A program made the translations under genes and the position numbers. From assembly GCF_011753055.1 (NCBI RefSeq), contig NZ_VWWJ01000007.1, positions 186,001 to 250,000 of the forward strand: DNA of 64,000 nucleotides, given 5' to 3'. Below, one piece after another: positions 52,901-60,982 of this stretch; positions within the stretch are counted from its first letter, which is position 1; each line of letters starts with the position of its first letter. The stretch is from Burkholderia sp. Ax-1719 (GTDB lineage Bacteria > Pseudomonadota > Gammaproteobacteria > Burkholderiales > Burkholderiaceae). Below the pieces are notes generated by a model. The model had not been told where the DNA came from, did not search any database, and worked only from the letters and a program-made list of their open reading frames with translations.

Positions 52901-53122
52901 ATGCGCTTCGAAAAGCGTGGGGCCATCGTCGACGCGCAGCGCTGGCTGGCAGCGTCGGCCCATCCACGCGTCGAACGCGACGCCGAGCGATGGGTAATCG
53001 CCACACCCGAAGGTTGGCGCGAAGTCAATGACGGCGACTGGATCGTGACCGATGAAACCGGCAACGCGTGGCCAATGAACGATCACCTTTTCCGATCGCT
53101 GTACGTTCCCGCCGGCGAGTGA
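52901..53122 (+). CDS. Small protein resembling phage-type GDWIV proteins
   Basis: A 73-residue protein. The core WVIATPEGWREVNDGDWIVTDETGNAWPMNDHLFRSLYVP resembles small phage-encoded proteins that end GDWI(V/I)TG..KGE.YP.KPDIFE.TYE; it could be a domesticated phage gene. The ATG at 52901 follows CGAAGGAAATCAGC. It is a single short gene between the EamA gene and the riboswitch. The function is unknown. Confidence 0.65.
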   Translation: MRFEKRGAIVDAQRWLAASAHPRVERDAERWVIATPEGWREVNDGDWIVTDETGNAWPMNDHLFRSLYVPAGE

Positions 53123-53300
53123 TGCTGTAAAGACATCGCCGCGCTTCAACGTTTCGCCATCTATATCCCTTCGAAGTCATTTCACCTCGCTTTCAACGGA
53201 AATACCGCGGAAAGCGCACTGAATGCAGCTCGGGTAAAAAGGGCCATTTTTTATCGCCATGCAATTGACGCGCGTGCCCTGCGCCTCTACGCTTGCGCGC

Positions 53301-53480
53301 TGATGGTTCCCGGCGACGGGATCAAAAGGGAACGCAGTAGTGACGTCCGTGCTGACGCCCGAGCGTCGAGTCTGCGGCTGCCCCCGCAACTGTGAGCGGC
53401 GAGTCCATGTCATTCAGGGCCACTGGGAAACCGGGAAGGCCGGCATCGGACCTTGACCCGCGAGCCAGGAGACCTGCCAT
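53301..53480 (+). promoter_or_regulatory. Cobalamin (B12) riboswitch
   Basis: An RNA leader with the hallmark elements of the AdoCbl class. These are the P3-P5 core GGCTGCCCCCGCAACTGT (about 53376-53393), GCCACTGG (53419 onward), GGGAAGGC and the B12 box GAGCCAGGAGACCTGCC (53462-53478). A 9-bp inverted repeat downstream (GCAACGGGC at 53501, GCCCGTTGC at 53548) may belong to the expression platform. It precedes the nickel/cobalt permease gene by about 105 bp. Bound cobalamin should lower its expression. Confidence 0.95.
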
Positions 53481-53585
53481 CGACCGAGGTCCATGCAGCC
53501 GCAACGGGCGGGGTGTCCCAATGCGCAAGCCACCGCTTGTTACGGCGGCCCGTTGCAGGACAGCCCCGACCTCAGGATCTGTCAC

Positions 53586-54644
53586 ATGTCCATCGCTCTT
53601 GAAACGGCCACCGCGCCGGGAGCCCTTCGTCGCCGAGTAATCGGCATCTACACCGTTCTCGCAGTCTTCAATATCGGCGCCTGGATCTGGGCGTTCATCG
53701 CATTCCACGCGCAACCGCTGCTGCTCGGCACAGGGCTGCTGGCTTATGGCTTTGGCCTGCGCCATGCCGTCGATGCCGACCACATCGCCGCAATCGACAA
53801 CGTCACGCGCAAGCTGATGCAGGACGGTCAGCGCCCGGTTTCCGTGGGCTTCTTTTTCGCGCTTGGCCACTCCGCCGTGGTGCTGCTGGTCGCGATTGCC
53901 GTTGCCGCGACGGCGGCGGCGCTGGAAAGCCGCGTCGAGGCTTGGAAGGACATCGGCGGCGTCATCTCGACGAGCGTCTCCGCGCTGTTCCTGTTTCTGA
54001 TTGCCGCGATGAACATCATCATTCTGCGCGGCGTGTGGCGCGCGTTCGGCAAGGTCCGTCGTGGCGAACCCTACGACAGCGACGATCTCGATCTGCTGCT
54101 GAACAATCGCGGTCTGCTTGCGCGCCTGTTCCGTCCGCTGTTTCGCCTGGTGTCGAATCCGCTGTGGATGCTGCCGCTGGGCTTTCTGTTCGGCCTTGGC
54201 TTCGATACCGCGACGGAAGTCAGCCTGCTTGGCATTTCCGCATCGCAAGCGGCGCAGGGCGTGTCGATGGGCGTCGTGCTGGTGTTCCCGGTGCTGTTCG
54301 CGGCCGGCATGTCGCTGGTGGATACCACCGATGGCATTCTGATGCTCGGCGCGTATGACTGGGCTTTCGTGCGCCCTATCCGCAAGCTCTATTACAACCT
54401 CACGATTACGCTCGTTTCGGTGGCGGTTGCGGTATTGATCGGCGGGATCGAAACACTCGGCTTGCTCGCCGATCAGTTCAATCTCAAGGGCGGCTTCTGG
54501 GATCTGATCGGCACGTTGAACGACAACTTCAACAATCTGGGCTTCATCATCATCGGTGTGTTTATCTTTGCCTGGGTCGCCTCGTTCCTGATCTATCGCG
54601 CGAAGGGCTATGACAACCTGCCGACGTTCGAGTCCGGCAAATAA
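53586..54644 (+). CDS. Nickel/cobalt permease, HoxN/NixA family (likely cobalt)
   Basis: A 352-residue NiCoT-family inner-membrane transporter with eight helices. The signature in helix II is RHAVDADHIAAIDNVTRK; further motifs are FFALGHSAVVLLVA, LGFLFGLGFDTATEVSLLG and AGMSLVDTTDGILM. The ATG at 53586 follows CTCAGGATCTGTCAC. Control by a B12 riboswitch argues that cobalt uptake for cobalamin synthesis is the real job, as in other riboswitch-linked NiCoT genes. It is convergent with a MarR gene. Confidence 0.94.
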   Translation: MSIALETATAPGALRRRVIGIYTVLAVFNIGAWIWAFIAFHAQPLLLGTGLLAYGFGLRHAVDADHIAAIDNVTRKLMQDGQRPVSVGFFFALGHSAVVLLVAIAVAATAAALESRVEAWKDIGGVISTSVSALFLFLIAAMNIIILRGVWRAFGKVRRGEPYDSDDLDLLLNNRGLLARLFRPLFRLVSNPLWMLPLGFLFGLGFDTATEVSLLGISASQAAQGVSMGVVLVFPVLFAAGMSLVDTTDGILMLGAYDWAFVRPIRKLYYNLTITLVSVAVAVLIGGIETLGLLADQFNLKGGFWDLIGTLNDNFNNLGFIIIGVFIFAWVASFLIYRAKGYDNLPTFESGK

Positions 54645-54678
54645 CCTGCCTCTGCAAGCACGCGCGCGCGTGATGCTC

Positions 54679-54700
54679 CGTTATGCGCCGTTATGCGCCG
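54679..54700. repeat. Short tandem repeat CGTTATGCGC
   Basis: Two direct copies of CGTTATGCGC lie next to the MarR stop codon, with a third degenerate copy running into the coding end (CGTTACGCTT). Possibly slippage-generated; no function seen. Confidence 0.55.
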
Positions 54701-55198
54701 TTACGCTTCGACATCGCGAATCAGTTTATCGAGCAGACGGTCGAGTTGCTCGCGCTCGCGCACGCTCAACGCCTTCAAGGCGTCCTGCTCGTTGGCAATA
54801 TGATGCGGAAGGATTTCGTCGATCAGATCGAAACCCTTCTGCGTCAAACAGACATCCACGCTGCGCCTGTCCTTCGCGGACGCGCGACGTTCGATCAGCC
54901 CCGAGCGTTCGAGCCGGTCAAGCCGGCTCGTCATCGCGCCTGAAGACAGCATCAGCGCTTCGTAGAGTTCGGTGGGCGTGAGCTGGTACGGCTCGCCTGC
55001 GCGGCGCAACGCCGCAATCACATCGAACTCCCCGGTTTGCAAGCCGAATTGCGCCGCCAGCGGCATCAGCCGCGTGCGCTCGATCAGATGTGTGGCCTCC
55101 AGCAGGCGACCGACCGTCGCCATGACATCTGCGTCGATGTCCGGTCTTTCCCTGCGCCACTGCTCCGCCGCGCGTCTGGCTCGTCCCATCTCAATCAC
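54701..55198 (-). CDS. MarR-family regulator
   Basis: A 165-residue winged-helix regulator. HTH: LTPTELYEALMLSSGAMTSRLDRLERSGLIERRASAKDRRSVDVCLTQKGFDLI, flanked by dimerisation helices. The start may be ATG 55198 or ATG 55189 (MGRARRAAEQW). It is divergent from a CynX/NimT-type MFS gene, and the 96-bp intergenic region has two inverted repeats fitting MarR sites. It probably represses itself and the transporter until a phenolic or other aromatic ligand binds; that ligand is inference. Confidence 0.93.
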   Translation of the reverse strand: MIEMGRARRAAEQWRRERPDIDADVMATVGRLLEATHLIERTRLMPLAAQFGLQTGEFDVIAALRRAGEPYQLTPTELYEALMLSSGAMTSRLDRLERSGLIERRASAKDRRSVDVCLTQKGFDLIDEILPHHIANEQDALKALSVREREQLDRLLDKLIRDVEA

Positions 55199-55212
55199 TC
55201 CCGTGCAATTTT

Positions 55213-55224
55213 CTTGACGTCAAG
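55213..55224. promoter_or_regulatory. Inverted repeat near the MarR start, probable operator
   Basis: CTTGACGTCAAG is a perfect 12-bp palindrome 14 bp before the MarR start codon. The CTTGA/TCAAG arms are shared with the second repeat at 55269-55283. Confidence 0.65.
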
Positions 55225-55268
55225 ATATCAGCTTGCGTCTGAGTTGTAACCAGGCTAGTTTACTCGAT

Positions 55269-55283
55269 ATCAAGATACTTGAT
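55269..55283. promoter_or_regulatory. Inverted repeat near the MFS start, probable MarR operator
   Basis: ATCAAG ATA CTTGAT, 6-bp arms with a 3-base spacer, ends 11 bp before the MFS start codon. The matching arms in both sites suggest one MarR regulator for both promoters. Confidence 0.65.
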
Positions 55284-55294
55284 GTCGAACGAAT

Positions 55295-56503
55295 ATGAGC
55301 CAAACTGAAGTTGCGAAAGAACCGATGTTGGTAGCAGGCGCAATCGTTGCGCTTGCATTGAATCTGCGGCCAACGATGGCGGCGGTCGGCCCTCTGCTAG
55401 ACGGCATCATGGCCGCAACGGGACTCGACCACGCGGGCGCCGGCATGCTCACGGCGCTGCCAGTCGGCGTCATGGGCCTAGGGGCGCTGCTCAGCGGGCC
55501 GCTGCAACGAAGCGGGAGCCAACGCGCCTTTGTGGGTGTCGGGATCGCCCTGATTGCCGCCGCGTGCGCCGCGCGCGCCTTCGAACAAGGCGCAATGGCC
55601 ATGCTGATTACCGCGTTGCTCGCCGGTGCCGGCATCGCGCTGATCCAGGCTTTGATGCCGGCGTTCATCAAACGCGTCTACGGGGCGCGAGCGGGCGCGA
55701 TGATGGGGCTGTACACCACCGCAATCATGGGCGGAGCCGCTGCCGCTGCCGCGCTCGCGGCGCCGCTTGCGCAAGTCTGGGGATGGTCCGGCGCGCTGGC
55801 CGTCTGGGCGCTTCCGGCCTTATTCGCATGCGTTCTCTGGCTCGCGGCGACGCGTCGATTCGACGTTTCGCGCACGCCAATCACTGCCGTAGCGCGCGCG
55901 GCCCAATCGCATTACGCGCCCTGGAAACAGTGGCGCGCGTGGGAATTGATGCTGTTCTTTGGTGTGGGCACCGGCGCTTACACGCTCGTCCTAGCGTGGT
56001 TGCCGCCGTTCTACACGCAACTCGGCTGGAGTCGCGCCGATGCGGGCTATCTTCTCGCAGGCGTCACGGTTGCCGAAGTTGTCGCCGGTCTCACGGTATC
56101 GGCCTCGATTGCGCGCATGCCAGACCGGCGCAAACCGCTGCTCGTTGCGCTCGCCCTGCTGATCGGCGGTCTTGCCTGTTTGTTGAGCGCGCCGCTTGCA
56201 CTCGCGGCCATCGCATGTGTGTTGCTCGGTCTGGGAATTGGTGCGCTGTTTCCGCTCTCGTTGATCGTCGCACTCGACCATAGCGATAACCCGACGCGCG
56301 CTGGCGAACTGGTGGCCTTCGTGCAGGGCGGCGGCTATCTGATCGCGAGTCTCATGCCCCTGCTCGCCGGTGCGTTGCGCGATCGTTTCGCGGATCTCAC
56401 GCACGCGTGGGCGATCATGCTTGCGGGCGCGTTTCTGCTTTGCCTGCTCTGTACGCGCTTTTCGCCGCGCTCGTATGCGCGTTTTTCCGCCAATCACGCT
56501 TGA
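55295..56503 (+). CDS. MFS transporter, CynX/NimT family
   Basis: A 402-residue 12-helix transporter. The typical family start is AGAIVALALNLRPTMAAVGPLLDGIMAATGLDHAGAGMLTALPVGVMGLGALLSGPL. Later segments are GLYTTAIMGGAAAAAALAAPLAQVWGW and WMLAWLPPFYTQLGWS-type region, then GELVAFVQGGGYLIASLMPLLAG. CynX relates to cyanate and NimT to 2-nitroimidazole export; the real substrate here is unknown. It is controlled in all likelihood by the divergent MarR protein. It faces the SDR gene at its 3' end. Confidence 0.9.
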   Translation: MSQTEVAKEPMLVAGAIVALALNLRPTMAAVGPLLDGIMAATGLDHAGAGMLTALPVGVMGLGALLSGPLQRSGSQRAFVGVGIALIAAACAARAFEQGAMAMLITALLAGAGIALIQALMPAFIKRVYGARAGAMMGLYTTAIMGGAAAAAALAAPLAQVWGWSGALAVWALPALFACVLWLAATRRFDVSRTPITAVARAAQSHYAPWKQWRAWELMLFFGVGTGAYTLVLAWLPPFYTQLGWSRADAGYLLAGVTVAEVVAGLTVSASIARMPDRRKPLLVALALLIGGLACLLSAPLALAAIACVLLGLGIGALFPLSLIVALDHSDNPTRAGELVAFVQGGGYLIASLMPLLAGALRDRFADLTHAWAIMLAGAFLLCLLCTRFSPRSYARFSANHA

Positions 56504-56528
56504 TAAGAGACCTGCGGCGGTGCTTTTC

Positions 56529-56572
56529 ATCTGGACTGCGAAACTCCTTCATGGTGAATCAGCAGTCCAGAT
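56529..56572. terminator. Inverted repeat between convergent MFS and SDR genes
   Basis: ATCTGGACTGC and GCAGTCCAGAT form an 11-bp stem with a 22-base loop that holds a small inner TTCA/TGAA pair. It lies 25 bp after the MFS stop and 9 bp before the SDR stop. No T-run; probably a bidirectional end. Confidence 0.5.
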
Positions 56573-56581
56573 CAAATTGGC

Positions 56582-57385
56582 CTAGCTCAGCGCATAGCGG
56601 GGAGCGGCTTTCGCGTTGGCGAACTTCGGAGCCAGCGCGCGTCGCTGCGCTTCCCACTGCGTCCAGCCATCGCCATCATGCAGCGTCGGGATCGTCACGA
56701 GTTCGCCCTGATCGAGGCCCGCGAGCGCGGCGTCCACCAGATCGTCAGCCGTCATGGTGCTGGCCGCCTCTTTCTGCTTCGCGTAGCCGGCGACATCCCA
56801 GAACTCCGTTGCTGTCGCGGCAGGCAACACGGTCTGTACGCGCACGCCCTTATCGGCCAGATCGCGCTGGAGCGCATGACCGAAGCTGAGCACGTACGAT
56901 TTCGACGCGCTATACACGCCGTTCAATAGCTCCACGGCAATCCCCACCACCGACCCGATATTGACGATGGTGCCGCCCTTTCGGCCGACAAACGCGGGCG
57001 CGACCGCGTAAGTCAGGCGCGTCAGCGCGTTGATGTTCAGGTTGATCATCGCCTCCATGGTGTCGACGTTGCTATCAAGCACCGAAGCAACCGAGCCGAC
57101 GCCCGCGTTATTCACCAGCATCGTGATGCGCGGGTTCTCGCGAAGAATCGTTTCGATTTTCGCAAGCGCGGCCTTGTCGTTGAGATCGGCGCACACCGTC
57201 TCCACCGTGCGGCCGGTTTTCGCAGCTATGCGAGTGGCGAGTGCCGTCAGGCGCGCCTCGTTACGCGCCACCAGAATGAGGTCGTAGCCACGCTTCGCGA
57301 GACGGTCCGCGTACACAGCGCCGATGCCCGCCGATGCGCCAGTAATCAGTGCGATGCCTTGAGTGGGTTGGGTTTGAGCAGTCAT
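56582..57385 (-). CDS. Short-chain dehydrogenase/reductase (SDR)
   Basis: A 267-residue classical SDR. The cofactor motif is LITGASAGIGAVYADRLAKRGYDLILVARNEARL, with Arg residues after the second strand suggesting NADPH. NNAG is present (MLVNNAGVGSVA). The catalytic triad region is IGSVVGIAVELLNGVYSASKSYV with Ser, Tyr and Lys. The C-terminal VQTVLPAATATEFWD is typical. The ATG at 57385 has AAAGGACAAGAC upstream. It is divergent from a GlxA-type AraC gene, a pairing often meaning regulation. Substrate unknown. Confidence 0.92.
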   Translation of the reverse strand: MTAQTQPTQGIALITGASAGIGAVYADRLAKRGYDLILVARNEARLTALATRIAAKTGRTVETVCADLNDKAALAKIETILRENPRITMLVNNAGVGSVASVLDSNVDTMEAMINLNINALTRLTYAVAPAFVGRKGGTIVNIGSVVGIAVELLNGVYSASKSYVLSFGHALQRDLADKGVRVQTVLPAATATEFWDVAGYAKQKEAASTMTADDLVDAALAGLDQGELVTIPTLHDGDGWTQWEAQRRALAPKFANAKAAPRYALS

Positions 57386-57562
57386 GTCTTGTCCTTTCGG
57401 TTGACTGAACCGGCAGGACGCCGGTTCGTTGAAGGCATTCTGACCGCACCCGCACACATCCTCAATGTCATAGATGCAATGATTCCGGCCACACGACCTG
57501 CCTCTGCAGGCGCGTCTCTTTTATGCTACATTCAACGAATCAGGACACGATTTCGCGCCATC

Positions 57563-58510
57563 ATGCATACCGTCGGCCTTGTTGTTTACCCAAATTTCCA
57601 GTCGCTCGCCCTCGCCGTGTCGAGCGTGTTCGAGTACGCCAATCTGCTGCACAGCGAGCCGGTTTATCAGTTCCGCATCGTGTCCGAGCTGGGCGGACCG
57701 GTCGCGTCGTCGCAAGGCTTTTCGGTGCACAGCGAGGCACTGGGCGACGAGGCCTACGACACGCTGATCGTCGCAGGCGACAACGAATGCCGGTTGCCTT
57801 CCGCATCGCTGCTGGCCTATCTGCGCGCCGCACCCAGTCAGGCCAGGCGGATCGCGTCGATATGTACGGGTACGTTCGTGCTGGCCGCGGCGGGTCTGCT
57901 GAACGGCAAGCGCGCCACGACGCACTGGTATCACGCTCAAGCCTTCAAGAAGCAATATCCCGACATTCCGCTCGACGAGGACCGCATCTTCGTAGTCGAC
58001 GGCCAGATCTGGACCTCGGCGGGCATGAGCGCGGGGATCGACCTTGCCCTTGCGATCGTCGAACACGATCTGGGGCTGGAAACGGCGCGCATGGTCGCGC
58101 GCAAACTCGTGCTCTACCAGCGGCGCGGTGGCGGCCAGTCGCAATTCTCGGCCTTGCTGGAAATGAATGCGCGCTCGGATCGCGTCCAGATGGCCTTGAG
58201 CTACGCCAGCGAGCATCTGGGCAGCGATCTGTCCGTCGAGCGCCTGGCCGAAGCGGCAAGCCTGAGCCCGCGTCAGTTTAGCCGTGTATTTCGCGAGGAA
58301 ACCGGCCAGTCGCCGGCCAAAGCCGTCGAACGGCTACGCGTGGAGGCCGCGCGCCTGATGATGGAGACCACGCGCCACCCAATCGAAATCATCGCGAGAG
58401 AAACGGGATTCGGCGATCGGGAACGCATGCGTCAGGCGTTTCTGCGGGCGTTTGGCCAGGCCCCGCAAACCATTCAGCGCGCGTCGGCGGGCGCGCGGGC
58501 CGCGCTCTGA
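57563..58510 (+). CDS. GlxA-type AraC regulator (DJ-1/PfpI plus HTH)
   Basis: A 315-residue regulator. The N-terminal DJ-1/PfpI-like domain (TVGLVVYPNFQSLALAVSSVFEYAN ... DTLIVAGDNECRLPSASLLAYL, ASICTGTFVLAAAGLLNGKRATTHW) contains the nucleophile-elbow Cys. The C-terminal AraC HTH pair is LSVERLAEAASLSPRQFSRVFREETGQSPAKAVERLRVEAARLMME and EIIARETGFGDRERMRQAFLRAFG. It is divergent from the SDR gene and convergent, 40 bp away, with the end of the hydroquinone operon. It may regulate the SDR; a role in hydroquinone control cannot be excluded. Confidence 0.91.
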   Translation: MHTVGLVVYPNFQSLALAVSSVFEYANLLHSEPVYQFRIVSELGGPVASSQGFSVHSEALGDEAYDTLIVAGDNECRLPSASLLAYLRAAPSQARRIASICTGTFVLAAAGLLNGKRATTHWYHAQAFKKQYPDIPLDEDRIFVVDGQIWTSAGMSAGIDLALAIVEHDLGLETARMVARKLVLYQRRGGGQSQFSALLEMNARSDRVQMALSYASEHLGSDLSVERLAEAASLSPRQFSRVFREETGQSPAKAVERLRVEAARLMMETTRHPIEIIARETGFGDRERMRQAFLRAFGQAPQTIQRASAGARAAL

Positions 58511-58550
58511 AAATCCAGCGCAGTATGTGACTTTGCTGTGAGGTGACGCA

Positions 58551-58946
58551 CTATCGCTCGTCGGCGGTCCACTCCGGGCTGTAGCCGCCCAGCGCCGGGT
58601 GATACATCTCGTCGCCGGAATGCTGCGTGAATTCGACATTGAGCCGATCCTCGCGCAGCCCCAGAATCTCGATGCAATGCGCGCACAGCGCCTTCGCTAC
58701 TTCCATGCGCAGTTCGGGCGAGCGGCCCTGCCTGATGTCCAGCATCATGACCGCAACCGGAACGGGTTCTTGCCCCGCTTCGGCGATGCGCCAGACGCCA
58801 CCCTCCCCCAACTCGCGAATCGCTACACTGATACGCCGGATATCGACCGACATCATGCGCGCGTAGGTCTCGCTCATTTGCGCGGCCAGTTGTCTTTTTG
58901 TTTGCGCCGCGTAGTGCTCGTTCACATCCAGTTGCAGATAAGGCAT
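58551..58946 (-). CDS. Tautomerase-family protein (4-oxalocrotonate tautomerase-like)
   Basis: A 131-residue tautomerase. After Met removal the first residue is Pro (MPYLQLDVNEHY), the catalytic base of the superfamily. The double beta-alpha-beta body follows (KRQLAAQMSETYARMMSVDIRRISVAIRELGEGGVWR and LRMEVAKALCAHCIEILGLREDRLNVEFTQHSGDEMYH). The frame is open much further upstream, but only the start at 58946 puts Pro first. Last gene of the hydroquinone operon, 95 bp after the Rieske gene. It may isomerise a 4-hydroxymuconate-type intermediate; this is inference from context. Confidence 0.88.
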   Translation of the reverse strand: MPYLQLDVNEHYAAQTKRQLAAQMSETYARMMSVDIRRISVAIRELGEGGVWRIAEAGQEPVPVAVMMLDIRQGRSPELRMEVAKALCAHCIEILGLREDRLNVEFTQHSGDEMYHPALGGYSPEWTADER

Positions 58947-59041
58947 GTTTGAAGTCTCCGACGCCGTTGCAGGGTTCGTAGCCGATTCTGGCATGCCCGG
59001 CGACAAACACAACGTCAGATCCGCAATGATTCCGGACATCA

Positions 59042-59377
59042 TCACTCGCGCGCGCACACGACCCAGGCGTTCGAATCGATCTTCACAGGAACCGCCTCCA
59101 GCGCGGCGCCCGCACAGGGACCATCGATACACATGCCATCGTCGAACCTGAACAGCGCGCTATGGTGAGCGCACATCAGCACCTGCGACCGATAACATGA
59201 GACGTTTCCAGGCTCGAAATCCAGCGGCACGGAAAAATGCGGACAGCGATTCACGTAGGCCCAGACCTGATCGCCGCGGCGCACGACCACGACAGGACGC
59301 CCTACGCATTGCTCGTCGATCACACGAGCGCCGCCGTCCGGCACGTCAGCAAGGCGACATAAGAGACTGACATTCAT
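59042..59377 (-). CDS. Rieske [2Fe-2S] ferredoxin
   Basis: A 111-residue small Rieske protein. Cluster ligands are C45-P-H47 (NRCPHFSVPLDF) and C69-A-H-H72 (MCAHHSALFRFDDGMCIDGPCAG). It would carry electrons to a redox partner; by position it corresponds to the ferredoxin-like HapI of hydroquinone clusters, and it could keep the dioxygenase iron reduced. Its start lies 3 bp after the YciI stop, so the two are likely translated together. Confidence 0.9.
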   Translation of the reverse strand: MNVSLLCRLADVPDGGARVIDEQCVGRPVVVVRRGDQVWAYVNRCPHFSVPLDFEPGNVSCYRSQVLMCAHHSALFRFDDGMCIDGPCAGAALEAVPVKIDSNAWVVCARE

Positions 59378-59380
59378 GAC

Positions 59381-59692
59381 TCACACCCGTTGCTCAGGAT
59401 TACCAAGGTTCCAGTCCCACGGGCGTACCTCGACCCGAGAAAACAAACCTTCCTTCATATACGGGTCTTCGCCCACGAACTGCATCACGGCGTCGATGTC
59501 GTCGGCTTCCAGCACCAGCAGCGTCCCGTTCATCGCATTGCATAACGGCGCCAGCGTCGCCCCGCCCAGACGCACGAAAACCCCATGTTCGCAGGCGCTG
59601 CGCAGCCAGTTTCGATGGTGCGCGCGCACGCGCTCGCGCACTTCGCGCATATCCGGTTTATCAGTGGCAAAGACAGCGAAATAGCGGCGCAT
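59381..59692 (-). CDS. YciI-like protein
   Basis: A 103-residue YciI/YCII family protein: MRRYFAVFATDKPDMREVRERVRAHHRNWLRSACEHGVFVRLGGA, with the conserved His-rich helix, then LLVLEADDIDAVMQFVGEDPYMKEGLFSRVEVRPWDWNLG. Family members are small dimeric alpha-beta barrels, sometimes with dehalogenase-like or muconolactone-isomerase-like folds. Its place after the maleylacetate reductase and dioxygenase remnant matches the YCII-type gene of hap clusters. Exact reaction unknown. Confidence 0.9.
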   Translation of the reverse strand: MRRYFAVFATDKPDMREVRERVRAHHRNWLRSACEHGVFVRLGGATLAPLCNAMNGTLLVLEADDIDAVMQFVGEDPYMKEGLFSRVEVRPWDWNLGNPEQRV

Positions 59693-59745
59693 GATTCAGC
59701 TCCGGTCCAGCGCGAAATCGCCATTCGCTTCGCGCCTTGGACTCT

Positions 59746-59898
59746 TCAATGTGAAGTGGCGTGCGAGTTGCGCAGACGTGCGTTCGACATGTTGTTGAAA
59801 CTGGCGACAATCTGCGCGGTCAGCCTCGCCTGGCGATCGTCATGTTCAGTTTTCACCGTAGTGCTCACAATCGTCTCCGTCCGCATTTTTGCTTGCAT
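59746..59898 (-). pseudogene. Truncated intradiol (hydroxyquinol 1,2-) dioxygenase remnant, HapG/PnpG position
   Basis: A 50-codon frame 9 bp after the maleylacetate reductase stop. RLTAQIVASFNNMSNARLR resembles the start of intradiol dioxygenases (pattern T..VL.SF..TPDPRLR). The frame then ends in RNSHATSH and a stop where the family continues with a helical LVRHLHAFVRE-type segment. The remaining 250-odd residues, including the Tyr/His iron ligands, are absent. In hap/pnp clusters an intradiol dioxygenase gene sits exactly here. I read this as a deletion scar. Confidence 0.55.
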
Positions 59899-59907
59899 GA
59901 TGCGTAA

Positions 59908-60975
59908 CTAGCGCGGTGCGCGCCCTTCCCACGCATCCTCCAGCAACGCGCGAATCGCTGCCCGCTCGATGGGACGTGGATTCTCGTAAGGATTCTGGCA
60001 GGCAAGATCCGCGGCTTCGTCCAGGCCCTGATTCGGCATGCCGATATCCGCGAGCGCCGGGGCAATGCCCAGTTTCGCGTTCAGATTGAACAGCAACGGG
60101 CCGGCGTCGGCGGCATCGTTCCCGCCCAGAGCGCGCGCAACCCGGCGCAGCGCTTCGGGTGCGGCGGCGTGGTTATAGTGCGCCGTATGCGGCAACATGG
60201 CCGCGTGCGTCTGCGCGTGCGGAAGATTGAACGTGCCACCCAGGGTATGGCAGAGCTTGTGGTGTATCGCCATGCTGACCGCGCCCAGGCAGGTTCCCGC
60301 GAGCCACGCGCCGTACAACGCACGACTGCGCATCCATCGGTCATCAGGTCTGCTGACGATCACTGGCAGTGCTTCTCCGAGCGCGCGAATCGCTTCCTCG
60401 GCCATCAGACTGATAACGGGGTTCGCGTCTTCGGCGTAGAGCGCCTCGACGGCATGCGCCATCGCATTGATCCCAGAGGCTGCCGAGATGCCAACGGGAA
60501 GCGATAGTGTCAATGACGGGTCATACAATACCGTGCGCGGCAACACACGCGCATCGCGGCCCGTGCGCTTCAGCCGCCCTTGCGTGAGGCCGTAAATCGG
60601 CGTCATCTCCGATCCCGCGTACGTAGTCGGCACGGCCAGAATGGGTAGCGACGATTCGAGCGCAATGGCCTTGCCCAGGCCAATGGTAGATCCGCCACCG
60701 ATCGCGATACAACAATCCGCGTCCAGATCGCGAGCCGTTTCGCGCGCCGCGCGGGCGACCTCGACCGGCACATGCATGACCGCCTGCGCGCATACGCCGG
60801 CGGCGCGCTCGCCCAGCACCTCTTTCACCTGATCGGCAAGATGGCGCTGCTCCGGCGTCGACAGGATGAGCGCCCGGCGCGCCCCAAGCCGGGTCAGTTC
60901 ATCCGGCAGCTTCGCGAGCGCGCCCCATTCGAAGACCACACGCGATGGGCTGCCCTGATAGACAAAGCGCTCCAT
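59908..60975 (-). CDS. hapF: Maleylacetate reductase
   Basis: A 355-residue iron-type alcohol dehydrogenase family enzyme that reduces maleylacetate to beta-ketoadipate with NAD(P)H. Landmarks are ALAKLPDELTRLGARRALILSTPEQ, the cofactor loop IAIGGGSTIGLGKAIALE, PTTYAGSEMTPIYG, GINAMAHAVEALYAED and MAIHHKLCHTLGGTFNLPHAQTHA, as in MacA, TfdF and HapF. The frame is open far upstream, but ATG 60975 (MERFVYQGSPSRVVF) is the family start. It lies 7 bp after the aldehyde dehydrogenase stop, in the hapCDEF order. Confidence 0.94.
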   Translation of the reverse strand: MERFVYQGSPSRVVFEWGALAKLPDELTRLGARRALILSTPEQRHLADQVKEVLGERAAGVCAQAVMHVPVEVARAARETARDLDADCCIAIGGGSTIGLGKAIALESSLPILAVPTTYAGSEMTPIYGLTQGRLKRTGRDARVLPRTVLYDPSLTLSLPVGISAASGINAMAHAVEALYAEDANPVISLMAEEAIRALGEALPVIVSRPDDRWMRSRALYGAWLAGTCLGAVSMAIHHKLCHTLGGTFNLPHAQTHAAMLPHTAHYNHAAAPEALRRVARALGGNDAADAGPLLFNLNAKLGIAPALADIGMPNQGLDEAADLACQNPYENPRPIERAAIRALLEDAWEGRAPR

Positions 60976-60982
60976 GGCGGCC

